In this document: positions 34,964-47,700 of the stretch, one piece after another | Layout: each line of letters begins with the position of its first letter | How positions within the stretch are numbered: position 1 is the first letter of the stretch | Source of the DNA: Epiperipatus broadwayi | Taxonomy: Eukaryota; Onychophora; Udeonychophora; Euonychophora; Peripatidae | NCBI GenBank assembly: GCA_028023455.1 | Contig: JAQFVV010000277.1 | Coordinates: 62,001-126,000 of the forward strand | Direction of reading: 5' to 3' | Length of the DNA stretch: 64,000 nucleotides | Notes under the pieces: generated by a model | What the model saw: the letters and a program-made list of their open reading frames with translations, nothing else | Databases searched by the model: none | What the model was told of the DNA's origin: nothing | Translations under genes and position numbers: made by a program

Positions 34964-35644
34964 TTAGGACATATTATATATAGTAAATGAATCTTCATTA
35001 AGAAAATAATATAAAACAAAGTATTTTGTATTAATCTAAATACATTCTTTTATTTTTTTTAAATATATATATATATATTTCAAATCTGCTATTTGTGCTA
35101 TGGGAAAAATAGTTGTGTAAATTATTTGAAAATACTCCGAAGTTCATAAGTTTGAGAGCCTAGGCCATGAACTGTGAACCCTAGAGCTTCAGAGTCGGTG
35201 TCTCAATCACAGCATTGTGTAAATCAAACTGAAATTTATTTTTTTTGTAATTATTTTGAATTAAATCCAAAATCAGTAATTATGAGATTTTAGTTTAAAA
35301 ATTATTGGAAGTACATTTAGCAAATGGTTTATCTCTGTTGCTATCGTTAATTAGGCTTAAAAGATATACTGTCAATCCACACTTATTAGGCAGTATATGC
35401 CATTCTACTAAAATTCTAAACGAGGAGTACTTTGAAATGTATAATCTTATGATTCTCTGACAATAGAAGGAATTTTTATATTTTAGCATTCTTTTTCAGC
35501 TTAAATTCTAAATTTCTGAATCTGTATATTTATATTCTATAATAGATTCTAATTTGTTTTAATTGAAATAATATATGAATAATAGGTTTGCACTAAAAAC
35601 CAAGAAAATAACAAAGATAAAATAATAATAATCCAAAGACAATC

Positions 35645-35930
35645 GTCTATTTATGTAAATTTGAACTTTAGTAAACAATTCTTCTATTTAAGTAAATCAG
35701 ACATATATGAACAATTATTCTACTTATATAAATTTGGATTTATGTAAATAATTCCTCTATTTATTCAAATTTGGACTTACTTACTTAAATAATTCCTCTA
35801 TTAATGCAAATCATTTCTTTTATTTATGTAAATCTACACTTTCTTAAACATTTTTTTTATTCATGGAAATTTGGACTTACTTAAATAGTTTCTCTATGTG
35901 AATATGGTTTTAAATAAACAATTCCAAAAA
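35645..35930. repeat. Minisatellite, unit about 40-45 bp
   Basis: About six or seven decayed units of the type CTATTTATGTAAATTTGGAC followed by TTACTTAAATAATTCCT, seen at roughly 35648, 35685, 35728, 35757, 35800, 35858 and 35893. Confidence 0.65.
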
Positions 35931-37089
35931 CTTAGTCCTCATTTCTTATACTGTGTTAGCATCATCATCGCTGCAACCACATCATTCTTATTTCTTTTGT
36001 ATTTGTTCATTTCTCTTATGGTATAGTGATTATTTTCATTTTGTAAAATATTCCGTTAAAGATGCATTTGAATGAAAATCAATTAAGAAAGAAATTGCAA
36101 CAAAATGCTTCACATGTTTAAATATAGGATTGTCTATTTATATAATAAAATATTAAATATTTAGAATTATTAAATATATATAATACACTTAAAAATATAT
36201 ATATGTAATCTAAGAGATGTCACAAGTCCATTAGTTTTCATTAGAAATAAAGTCTATAAAATATTTTGTTATTACATTTTAATAGGTTACTTATTTCATC
36301 TGATAATTGTACATAATTGTGCTTTTATTTGCATATAATTTTGTATAGTGAAAAATTTTATATGTTACTGTGACTTCAAACATATCATTTAGTATATTTA
36401 AATTTTATATAACCTGTAAGAGGAAACATTGACAAGCATAGAAAGTTTAGTTTCTGAAAGCAAATCAAAATTTAGTAAAATTTGCAGTAAATTTAAAATG
36501 CATTAATGATATAAATGTATAAGAAAAACTTTAAACAGCTATTCCAATAATTCACTTTTAGTACAATAATACTTTAATACATTAAAGATCAGCCTTTTCA
36601 AGCTATCGCGCATGCGCCCTTTACGAGTGCTTATTACCTGAAAATATTTAAAAAGAACTAACTTATTGTATTCCATACAATAATGAAAAAAAAAAAAACG
36701 ATGGGTAACAATAATCTCTCATTAAATCATGAAAACTCTCTCATTGAAATGAAATATAAGTTTAATGCATTTTCGGCACCAAAAATGCATAAAAATTGTG
36801 TTCAATGTTCTTGATATTTTCTCTATGTAATTCTCTGTGTAAAAAGTACTGATATAACTATATAGCTTATTAATAATTTCTTATCAAAAACATAAATAAG
36901 TTGAATAAATCTTGATTATATTTAGTTCAAAAATTATAATTTGTTGTCATTATTTATACATATGTTTTGTCTGGATTAGATATATGATTTAATAATCACA
37001 GACTCATGTAAATACAAAGATGTATTAATATGTTTCTAATATTATATTTATTAGTAAAACATGAATACAAATATATACTCTTATTTACA

Positions 37090-37345
37090 ATGGCTATACT
37101 CTGCCTGCTACTGTTCGTGAGGTATAGCTCCTAGTTCTGAAGTGAATTATGGAAGAAGGGACTGCACGTGCCCTTGTAGATTTCTCTACCATTTCCAACT
37201 GTATTTTGGCAGCCTGCCTCATCAGTATATACGGTGATACTTCCAACTGTACTATGACAGTTTGCCTCATGCCAATATTTGGTTCTAGCAGTTTCCAGTC
37301 CTGAAGATGGATTTGCCTCACTATGTCAAACGTTTAGCTTTGTTA
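37090..37345 (-). repeat. GC-richer repeat-like segment with internal duplication
   Basis: CTTCCAACTGTA/TTTCCAACTGTA and GCCTGCCTCAT/GTTTGCCTCAT recur within the segment. The minus strand is open for 75 codons (MRQIHLQDWKLLEPNIGMRQ, then a second MRQ unit), but the amino-acid repeat only mirrors the DNA repeat. Probably an unidentified mobile element fragment, not a gene. Confidence 0.4.
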
Positions 37346-37448
37346 GCTTTTGTCTGGAGAATATGAATATTGTCTTGCAAGTTTGACAGTAGTTCTTTGA
37401 TCTTATCTTTAAAAAGACTGAATATTTATTGCCAAATCCCGATCTTTT

Positions 37449-37592
37449 ATGAAAACATTTGGATTCAGTGAGCATCATTGCCTATTGGCCCGTTCTTACC
37501 ATTGGCTATGTGTTATTCCCATCCTTAATGAAAACATTCGGATTCAGTAAGCATCACATCTATTGGCTCATTCCTGCCATAGGCTATGTGTT
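37449..37592. repeat. Tandem duplication, unit about 80 bp
   Basis: ATGAAAACATTTGGATTCAG ... CATTGGCTATGTGTTA at 37449-37515 is repeated at 37528-37592 as ATGAAAACATTCGGATTCAG ... CATAGGCTATGTGTTA. Confidence 0.8.
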
Positions 37593-38239
37593 AGCTATCT
37601 ATATACATATAGCTTAATGACAATAAATGCTCAGTCCAATCTAGATAAGACGGAATCTGGACTAGTATATTATTTGAAGGCACAGATATGACAATATACA
37701 TTTTTTTTTGTACGTAAATGAACAAGATTTTAAATACAATACAAATAGCTAGAGGGAGTGAATTAAAGAGGAAGTTAAAAATAGCCACAGTTTATTATTT
37801 ATGCATATGCTGACAATATTGGACATACAGAGCATGTAGTGGTTAAAAGAGATGCAATATTTGCTTTTTGTGTAGAATCTGTTTCTAATATGTAGTACTA
37901 TAGCTTTTGATTATTTGAAAAGAAACTGTTTGGTCAGATGAAAATAATTTGTAGATCCTCTGCTTTTCCATTTCGCTGTATCAGAAAGTCAACTTATACA
38001 ATTGTTTAGGAATTTGATTTCTAAACAAGTCTTTGATCACAGTAAAGTTGTATTCATTGAAAAGTTAGTTTTTATTATGATTGCTTTGTTACCAGTGAGG
38101 CAGCACTGTCATAAAAATGGTATGAATTAAACTTTGTCATTAAATGTACCTCTAATAATAAATTTAATCATAATGAAAAGATGACTACTTTATGTTATTT
38201 ATTTCTTCTGGTTTTTTAATACTTTATTTTCTAATGTCG

Positions 38240-38254
38240 TCCCCCCCCCCCCCA
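38240..38254. repeat. Poly-C tract
   Basis: An uninterrupted run of about 15 C within intron 7. Similar C or G runs occur at 14739, 17853, 18455, 30449, 48123 and 55318. Confidence 0.85.
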
Positions 38255-38689
38255 TTTCTCTTCTCAATTCATAAGTTGGCTGACAACATATCTCCATTAT
38301 CAGATTTTTTTACAAATTTATAAGATCATTTTCTTTGTAATTCATATATTCAGTCCTAGGCCTTCCCTTTTCTGGCCTTCTCTCCAGTTGTAACAACATA
38401 TTCCATTCCATTGTCTAATCCAGTGATCATCCATATTGTTTCTTCTTTGAACAATGATCTCTGAGATCAACATTTTCTTATGTTTTATCCTGGATACCAT
38501 GTTGCACCAACTTCACATCTCGAGAGCTCTTTTAGTTTGTATCCAAAAAAAAATTTCCATTTTTTTGTGTATTTGATTTACTTGTATTGTTTCTATTATC
38601 TCATATTTATTCTTGTTTATTATTGGTAGGTGGCTGAATGAATCAACAGAAGTTTATAGGGGTTTTTTTTTTTTGTGTGTGTGTGTGTA

Positions 38690-40730
38690 TACAGTATAAC
38701 GATCGAAATGAAAGTGAAGATCGAATCTAACCGCAAACTACGATATCTGCTCTACAGAGCGCCATCTAGGCAGTTAAACCTAGAAAAATTTATAGAGTAG
38801 GCAGATACGCGCTGTTAAGATTCCACTTTATTTAAATATTCAGATCGTTAGCCCAAGTCACTAGCTCAGTGGAGACGCAGAGATAAAAATCTATATCTTA
38901 ATTTATATCTTAAATATAAATAAATAAAAGCCACTGCCAGAAATTAACACATAAAAATATTTATTTACGCACATTTAAAATAACATTTAAATTTTGAGGA
39001 ATAAATTGGAATAAGTTTAATATTTTAGATTTTTCTATTAATCTTTAGTTTTACAGTTAACTAAGTTTCAATGAGTTTAATATTTTATTTAGATAGTCGA
39101 GTATGAATAGACTACATAGATCTGCATTTGAAAAGAAAATATTCTTCCCTGATTTAACCTTAGGCAACAAATTTCGCAATCAAACCGGCGCCAATCCATC
39201 TGATACATTTATGTATTCAATGTAGCATGAAAATACGACAACACAAAATACTATACTGTCAGGAATGTACATCTGATCAGTAAGTAGAATTAGAGAAGAC
39301 ATTGTCTCTCCACCAACAGGAATGTTACATCTGTTGGCAAGTAGAACAATAAACATAAAACTCCATAGGAATGGACTGCGGTCCTTTGCCGTCTTACAAA
39401 CCCATCCATAGGCAAACAGAAGGTGTGTGGCGTATATATATAATCCTGCCCATAGCGGATCTCATACTACATCTACAATTACACAAATATATCCAATCCA
39501 TTGAACCAATTCAACTACGAAATGAATAACCTAAGATTACCCTCCCTTAATATAACTTTACAAAACTATATAGCCATTCACACCCGACTTAAATTTAACA
39601 TTTAAATACGTTCGCACAGATTATTTTTATAAATTTGTTTTTAAAATGTTGAGTATAGATCGGCTGCACAGATTCCACGGTCAAAAACATCCAAATTAAA
39701 CACAATCGATCAAAATACAAAATCATCGATAACGTCAATTGCAAAAGGGAATACACAAGGCCCCATGGCATTCATCGTAAGATGCCCGCATTAACATCGT
39801 TGACCTATATATTCTAATCAAATGTGAAAACTTCAACATAACTGCTAACGAATCTATGCAACGTCCATACCCAACCTAAATTTCATCATTTAAAATTTAA
39901 ACAATAAATAATTTATACAATAAGAAAAAAATGGAAATGATTTTTATCAATCGGAAAACATATAAAATTAAACATTTATTAATTTGATTTTAAACTTAAA
40001 AAAGTCAGATAGAAGTTCATAAGCTTAAACGAAAGTTCTTAATTATTTTTAAATTTAGAGTTCATGTCAATATAGCTTACGGTAGAAGAGTCCAGGTTTC
40101 TGCTTTTAATTCCCGCGACGCCTCCATTGGAAGATAATGTTCTGGAGATGGCAATAGCTGGTTCAAGGTATCACAGTCTTTTCATTTTTTTTTTTTATAG
40201 AGAGTGTGGTATGTGCGTCCTACCACATCTCTCAAACACAAAACGCTGGAACTGTCAGAAAAAACTGTATTTCCCTTTTTATATTATCCACATGGATTCA
40301 ATCAACAAAACGTCACTAATCCATCACTTTCGTTAGGGTCCGAGCCAAGGCTTAGTGCTTCCATTGGTCAAGCTAATTTCTCTTTATTTTCTTATCTATC
40401 TTTCATCAGATCATTTTAATTATACAAGAGCCCAAGGCTAGCTTGCTTTTCAAACAATTTATAAACAATCATTTCCATTTACAGATTACAAGAATTAATT
40501 AATACCTGTATTTATTTTTAAATCTTGTACTTTTTTTTTTTATAAAAAAGTACGTTCAAATACTTATTTATTTGTTTTTTAAAAAAAAATATTTTTAAAG
40601 TTTGGCATCTGTGCGAATGTATATACGTTTAACAAACATTTTAATTTTAGCGTTTAGTTTTTTACTTTTATTTGCGAACTTTTAAGTTTTTATTTTAAAT
40701 TAATGTAATGACATATCGTTACAACAGACT
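38690..40730. other. Compositionally distinct 2-kb island, possible unidentified element
   Basis: The stretch is richer in GC and CpG than its surroundings (for example CTACAGAGCGCCATCTAGGC near 38755 and CAAACCGGCGCCAATCC near 39180). It contains direct repeats (CAGGAATGTACATCTG at 39261, CAGGAATGTTACATCTG at 39319) and a pair of inverted segments (AATACGTTCGCACAGAT near 39604 and ATCTGTGCGAATGTATA near 40608). The outer ends CAGTATAACGATCG near 38691 and CATATCGTTACAAC near 40711 are weakly inverted. Frames of 69-71 codons at 40127-40419 are not recognised. A decayed transposon is plausible; no family is assigned. Confidence 0.4.
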
Positions 40731-41329
40731 AATTGGTTTACTACAATTCCTGATTGTTCAGATTTCATTGATGAATACCATCTTATCTACTTTTTATATT
40801 TTTGTTCTGATTCACAAATCAATTTTTTTTTTTTTAAATTCACTTTGAAATGATACAACTTAAGATTTAATGTGTCTGAATTTAGAATTATAGTTTATTA
40901 TTCTTTGATATCCAATAACTTATCAATATTTTGTATTTTGTTATTTTAAACTTGAATATTCTGTGCAACTTTTGTTGTTCAGTACAATTAGAGTGTTATA
41001 ATAATATATATTAGTAAAGTTTTCCAACATCTTTAAAATGCATTTTGTTATATTCATATCATACTTGAATATATTACAGATTTATTAACAAAAAGTGATT
41101 GGCCTCCAAAAATTTGACCCCCAACTCAGATAAGAGACACCGTAGCACCTTATTATCTGTTGGGAATAAAACTTTTATCAAATATAGCCCTTTTCTTTTT
41201 ATTCAGTTGGTTGATTATTTTCATACTTTTCATATACTACTACAATGTGTCTGGCCATAAACAAAAAAAATGTTAGCCTTTTAAAGATAAAATTAAGATA
41301 TTGATATATTTATTTATTTTTAATTTTAG

Positions 41330-41395
41330 AGTCATTTATTATCGCCAAGTCAAAAAAAGTTGAAAGCTGATAGTAAAAGTCCGAGTCGTAGCTAA
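41330..41395 (+). CDS. Bromodomain gene, last coding exon
   Basis: Acceptor TTTTTAATTTTAG. It encodes the final 21 residues, SHLLSPSQKKLKADSKSPSR then S and a TAA stop (41393-41395): a basic, Ser-rich tail with two SP sites that could be phosphorylated. The exon is very short and follows an 11.8-kb intron. The choice rests on the correct phase, a good acceptor and the matching Lys/Ser-rich character; an alternative last exon within intron 7 cannot be excluded. Confidence 0.7.
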   Translation, partial: SHLLSPSQKKLKADSKSPSRS

Positions 41396-41705
41396 GACTT
41401 TCCTTCGGCTGCTGCACTTTTAAGAAAAAGCGGCTGAACAAGAAAAAGTAAAACAGCTTTAAAGTTCCTATTCATCAAGTGCCAAGATAAATCAGGGATG
41501 TATGTCTTATCCTTTTCACTGCCATCCTTGCTACTGTGTTTACGAGAAATAATTCCGATAGAATTAAAAAAATCTCAAGGTTGGATAAGCACTTTTTTTA
41601 AAAAAAGAAAAGTGAATTGGCAAAGTATGTACAGTATTTTTTTTTTTAGGTTTGTATATATTTGAGAATTTTTGTTTTTAATAAATGAAAGAATATTCAA
41701 AGTTA
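41396..41705 (+). other. 3' untranslated region of the bromodomain gene
   Basis: Follows the TAA stop without an open frame. The first strong AATAAA is at 41680-41685, so cleavage near 41700 is expected. Later AATAAA motifs in this AT-rich DNA could give longer forms. Confidence 0.55.
41680..41685 (+). terminator. Polyadenylation signal AATAAA
   Basis: Canonical hexamer 285 bases after the stop codon of the bromodomain gene. Confidence 0.5.
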
Positions 41706-44700
41706 TTGCGCACACACACACACACACATATATATACGTACTTACGTATATATTTTAATTACTTGTATATGGTATACAAACGTGTTTGTATTTATATGTA
41801 TGGTTTTAAATAAGGTTAACTTTTTTTTTTTTTTAATTTTAAATAATAACTCATGGACTCATACATATATAAGAATTCATCTTATTTGCGTGTATACAAT
41901 ATAAAATGTGTGTTTGTATATGTATAAATACATATGCATTGCATATATATGCATGTTTACATGCATATGGAACTGTACATATGTAATTTCTCAAAACATT
42001 TATTTGAACTGTCTCACTTGTAAATCTTTTTTTTTTCTATGAATATAGCTCTTATTGTACATTGTGAACTTCCTAATTTTCTGTTTTTTTATGAATATTG
42101 TCACATCTGAAATTGAACACTAAGCAAAACGGAAACAAAGAAATGTCAATGATTTAATTTTTTCTTTTTTAAATGTAAATAGAATCTTGTGTTCTTCACG
42201 TAAAATATGGCTGAAAAAAAAAAAAATCAAACAGTGTCATCTTTTATTGGATTTGAAGACATAAATTAATATAGATGTAAATCGATAGATCAGTTTATAG
42301 GCCCTAAAGTGTAATTGGAAGATTAGGGCTCCTCTGGTTTAACATTTCCCTCTCTTAAGAGAGTATAGTTTCCACTATATTATTTATTAGCAGGGGCCCT
42401 CTCAGTGAGAAAGCTATTTGTTAAAAATGGGAGATTTATTATAGTATGAGTAGAAGAAATTAATTTGTTCAATAGTTTGTCCCATTAATCAACCACCCAT
42501 TAGGGAAGTTATTTATTATTTACATTATTATATACTTCTTCATTAGTTAAAATTTTAATTAATATTGACAGTACAATACTTATATGCAGCCCAAAACATT
42601 TAGTTAATTTAATCGTTTGAGGCAGCTAGTTTAAAACCATATATTCTGAACTAATATTAAGTGCTATTCAATATAGAATTGTTGTTTAAGAGGTAATCTG
42701 ATGAATCAAAACACCATCAGCTTAACGTAGATTAAAATCTGCATAAACAATGATAATACATTTTACTCCTTTAGAGCCACCTACATAACTGAGATTAATC
42801 AATAGATACTACATGGTAGCCCCAACCATATCTCCAGATGAGTTTCTGTTATTGGTTTAAATCAGCAATTGCACCTATTGACCCAGCAGTCACCTGTACT
42901 TCTATTATTATTAGTGAAGTTAATATTTGTTGAATTGCTCATGCTTTTATAATTGGTGCTGAAGTGGAATGATGGAAGATAGATAAATGCTATTAATACA
43001 AATCGTATGAATGTTGCAAAGTGTAAACTATATCAAGAACAAATGAAACTTAAGATATTTATAAAAATCTTAAAGTTTATCCATATTAAAATCACCGCAA
43101 AAAAAAAAAAATAAATCTGTTATTAAAAGAAGTTTTGAATGTAGCAAATCTAAATACATTTCTCCAAATATTCTTTTTTTTTTCTGAATTTCATTAATGT
43201 ATTAATATTTCCGTTACCAAATTTTGTAATACTTTGGCATCTTTTTAAATCCCGATTTTGGAATGGGATTTAATTTCGTTTACATTTTATTTAATCTGAC
43301 CTGTTTATTTTTTTACAAATTTAAACGTTTCATTTTTATTTCTGCTTTAAAAAGACATGCACACACGTGCTTACATGAACACAAGAACTTATATCGAGAA
43401 CATCTCTTGTAATAGTTTTGTATTTTTATAATCGTAACACAAAAAAAAAAGAATTCAAAATTTGACATCGTTTTCATTAAAAATGTTACATCTCAATTTT
43501 AGAGTCAAACTATTGGTTACTGATAGTTGAAATGTCAGTATCAAAATTATTAAAGTAAATAAATGTGTTAGCCTCAAGGTTGAATACATCCATTGAAGTA
43601 TATGAATGAAATTTTTCAGAAGTGGATTCAAAATTGAAATTTTATGGAGATTAGTGACAGACCTTTACAAGGAACAAAAAATAACCCTCCCCCCAACACA
43701 CACAAAATCACAATTTAACAAGTTATTGCAGAGATCCATGTGTTTGAATATTTCAATACTTTCCTAAATAATCCACTATAAAGTTCGCAAGCAAAATTTT
43801 TGGATCAAAAGCTATTGATTTCTGACATTGTATATTATGAAGCAGAAGTGGCATTATCACCCACGGAAACTGGACTTTGAATGAGTAGAAGCATGTATAT
43901 AACAAGATGAATCACTGAATAAAAGCCTATTAACTAGGCAACTGTCATTCAGGAAGCTGTATAATGGTATTCTTTTGATCTGGTTATTGCTCTGCAAACT
44001 ATTTGAACTATTTTATGAACAAAGTTCATTCTGTGGTGAGAAAGTAGTTTCCAAACAGTAGTCATTTTTTAAAATTACCATACTTCAACATATTGGTTTG
44101 ATTAACAAATGTGAACATAAGTTACATATAACTAATTTAAATCTCTCCTTATATACATGTGTATGTATATATACACATAATATATGTATGTGTTAAATAT
44201 TGTAGTACACGTTTATTCTATTATGTAAGTGAGGAAAATTTGCATAATTATTTTTTTATAATAACTTGATATGTATTGTTTACAATATTTATGTATTCGC
44301 ATATTTATCTTTGATATAAGATTTTTCGGTTCTTTTTTCTTTATTTCTCTGCTGATTTATAAGCTTGCTTTATATGGTCAATATATCATCTTAATGTAAT
44401 TTTTAATAATTATTACTAGCATCTGTAACTGACCCTCATTTTTCTTTCTTTCATAATTATCTTAGTGTTGTCAGTCTCATGCGGGTAGTCATTTCTGTAC
44501 GGTAAGATAATGGGATTGTATTTTTGTGTGCACATCTTTTCATTCTTTAATTCCACAGCTGTTCTCACCCAAATTTTTTTCTTTCTATTCTTGTTTTTTA
44601 TTCTGAAGTTAAGATAAATCGCATTCATGTTGTGGAGATGGCAGCATCCGAGTTGAAGAGAATATAATAATTGGAAAACTTTTCTTCGTAAGCCTGGGAT

Positions 44701-47700
44701 ATTAAAAATAATGAAAATATTTCAGCAATAAATAGTATGGCACAAATCACTGGCATAAAATACATCTCAAAATTTTACAACGTAGCCATCTTTAAAAGCT
44801 AGAATAAATTTTGTTGCAGAAATGGCAAGCGAAACAAATTACACCTTTAATAACCAAGCATTAAGTTAGGTTGTAAGTAGATTTTGATATACAAGTAGGG
44901 TATCATTATAATAATCAATTTGATTTAAAAAAAATTGTTTTGAATAGAATTGTATCGATATTTATCTCATTTACTTCCATCTTTAAAGGGTTATTTATCT
45001 ATCATGGAAGTGTTGATTCAGCTTTATAGATTTACATTTGCAATTGTAGTATGCTGTAGAAAATTTATTACACAGCTTAAGTACTTTTTAGCAATCAATC
45101 AAAATGTGCATGTTCTCTTTTGGAGGATTTTTTTTTTGTGTTATGAATTCTCTATTTCTGAAAGATCATTGGTCAAGATATTTTAAAAAAAAAACAGATT
45201 TTCTGGAAATGATTCTGTAAGATTTTGTCAACTATGTTGATGTCTAACATGATTTCATGCATTTAATAAATTTTAAAGAAATTTTTTAAATGAATAACAT
45301 TTTCCAAACAATGTAAGCTGCTTTTAGCCTCATGGTTTATTTTAAAAGTCCTTTTTTGCTTCGAGTAGTTAACTATCAAACTTTATTCTAGGAATTTGAA
45401 CTCCAGCCTTTTCCAAGGTAGATTGTTTTCAACCGTTGGGATAATTTTTTTTTTTAAAAACTATTTTTTCAAAGAGACACCCTGGGTGATATTTTTTTTG
45501 ATCATTGATAAGTTTATTAGATCTTAAGATTGATATAATTTTGTTTTCATGCTGAATTTTTGAAAGTATTTATGTATAGATAAATGTTGATGAATAGTTT
45601 TGTTAACTATGCTTTGCCTTTAGATTCTAAGTTTTTCAAAAGCTCTGAAAGTACACTATCCATGACTAGGGCTTTTTTTGAGTTAAATCAGTCAAAAAGC
45701 AATGATTAGGTTAGAAGAGAAGCCAGTAATTCTGCTCTACTAACATTTATTTGTATTCTGTCAATGTTAGGTTTGTACATATAAAATTAGCGATCTTATT
45801 GGCAGTGATGATAGTTTTTTTAAAGAGGCAACCAAATATATATAGAAGTGACCAAGCATTTTGACTGCATTCCTAGTTAAGTTTTTTTTTTTATATGTCT
45901 ACTGGTTTTGGTAAGTAGCATCAAAAAGCTTATAAATCTATTATAATAAAAAAGATACGGATGGGATTCTATTAATAGTCTTTTCAGAATAATTAGTATA
46001 TTGATTTCAGTCAGCTTTCCTTAAATTCCATTTGTTTTCTGTATGGTTTTCAAAATATTAGGATGCAAGTATGACTTGGTTTATGTTTCCTGTGAAGGAA
46101 AGAATTCTATATTAATAAATTAGTAAGCAATAGTGAATCATCATTTGTTGAAACAAAATAAGGATTCTTTTGTGTACCATCAATCTAAACTGAATGTTCT
46201 TTCTTGGCATTGGATCAGAGCAGCTACTAGGAATATATAAATATTTGTCTAACAAGGATGCTAATTCTTACAATGCCTAAATGGATTTCTCTAAAAATAT
46301 AAACATTATTTTCTGGTCCAGCAAATTTAGAATTGAAAATGAATCTTGTGAAAATGTTTACAACAAGGGCACTTTAGAAAAATAGGAAGAGCAGTTGGAA
46401 GCTTTGTAAAACATGATAGTGTAAAAAAAATGGGAGATAGTGCTTGAGTTGATAATATTAGATATATTGATATGTAGTAGATGAGGAAATAACATTTCAT
46501 CTCTTGACATATTCCCTATACTCTTTCAAGGACATAACTCTCCAGTTGAAAAATTATTATTTTTCCTAGACATGTTAAATTCTCTTGAATTGAGGTTTTA
46601 CATTTCCTCAATGTTTCCCTCTCTTTAATCATTAAGTTGACTCATTGCTATCTACCTTTTTCACTTTAAAATTTTTTTAGACAAGCTCTTTTTCCTTATT
46701 TTGCAGACTTTGAACATGGGTTTATTTCACAACTTCTCTTATCCTCAGCATCAACTACAATGTAACATTAGTTATTGGTATTTTATTTTCACTTCTGATT
46801 GATGTATCATTTCCCAATGCCATATTAACAACCAAAACTTTAAAAAGTTTGTTGTAACCCATGGGATACCTAAGATTCTAGTTCCAGGTAGTGTTGCAAT
46901 GAGATTAATTTAAATCTTTTTGCAGTAAAAATAACATCAAGTAAATATTAGAATAATGGCCATACGGAACGAATGGTGCAAAAAACCAAATAAAGTGTAT
47001 CCAGCTTCCATTTTACAAATGTGATAGCTGTCTTCCATGGGAAATTCCATTTGTCACGTGAGAGAAATTATGCAATTCAAAGAAAATTAAAGGCAGATTT
47101 TTGCATTTCCCTTGAGAAACTATCTTGCTCAGAACCTCCATTAGAATCATGTTTAAACATCTCTTCCATTTTTTATTATAGGTGGTAAGAATCTTTATGT
47201 TCAGTTTTTATCCCAAAATCTGCATATATTTCTGTTTTCATCTCAATTAAAACATGAGTCACAAAATTGTCATATTTAATCCTATCTTCACAAAGTTTCT
47301 ACCATTTCTTCAGATAGTGAATTGGTCAATAACTATTAGTAGAAACTTATTTCCGCTTCTTCATACAAAGAAAAGTTCATTATCCAAGTAACTACCCTTT
47401 GCATCTGTCGGAAAGATTGAATAATCTCGTAATAAAAAAATTTTTATTTTCTCTCTGAAAATCAATGCACTTTGTGTATATGTTTACGTTTATCGTGCTT
47501 CATTTTGTTCTGAGTAAAATTTTCTTTTATCATGCTAGCATATATGAGCTTCCCATTGTCCTAATTCTGCTACTCATGACGTTTCCTTTTTCTCAGGCTC
47601 ATTAGTGTTTAATTCTCAAATGCTTCATTCTTTCTAGACTAATCTTACACTGCCTTTTTTTCTGCAGGCAATGAGATTTTTCTCTGATATCTGCATATCG

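Larger units (their letters stand above)
29523..41329 (+). other. Intron 7 (11.8 kb), the main element reservoir of the gene
   Basis: Donor GTAAAA, acceptor TTTTTAATTTTAG. It contains MITE family E (two copies), an LTR-like segment, TIR element B, a 358-bp tandem duplication, a minisatellite, an 82-bp duplication and a GC-richer island at 38690-40730. Stretches not listed separately (32580-33560, 34965-35640, 35935-37080, 37600-38690, 40730-41329) are AT-rich without gene signal. Confidence 0.75.
7769..41395 (+). other. Bromodomain protein gene, 8 exons visible, 5' part missing
   Basis: Gene span joining eight GT-AG exons: 7769-8684, 16986-17170, 21599-21836, 23013-23154, 26551-26633, 29153-29232, 29358-29522 and 41330-41395. 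The joined coding length is 1875 nt, giving 624 residues and a TAA stop with no internal stop; every junction phase matches (0,1,0,1,2,1,0,0). Residues 1-446 are Ser/Thr-rich and acidic with low complexity. Residues 469-473 are KRKRK, a likely nuclear signal. Residues about 495-600 form a bromodomain, followed by a short basic Ser-rich tail. Bromodomains bind acetyl-lysine on histones, so a chromatin role is expected. The subfamily is unclear: the APGY...PMD.STI.K.IEN pattern and a single late bromodomain recall BRD8 of the NuA4/TIP60 complex, but the N-terminal half shows no BRD8 signature I can name. Confidence 0.85.

Noticed and set aside
35645-35930. CRISPR-like array
   Set aside because: Units are diverged tandem copies without distinct spacers, in a eukaryotic intron; it is a minisatellite.
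42290-43000. Possible mitochondrial DNA insertion
   Set aside because: The stretch at first looked like mitochondrial coding DNA, but six frames gave no recognisable mitochondrial protein or rRNA.
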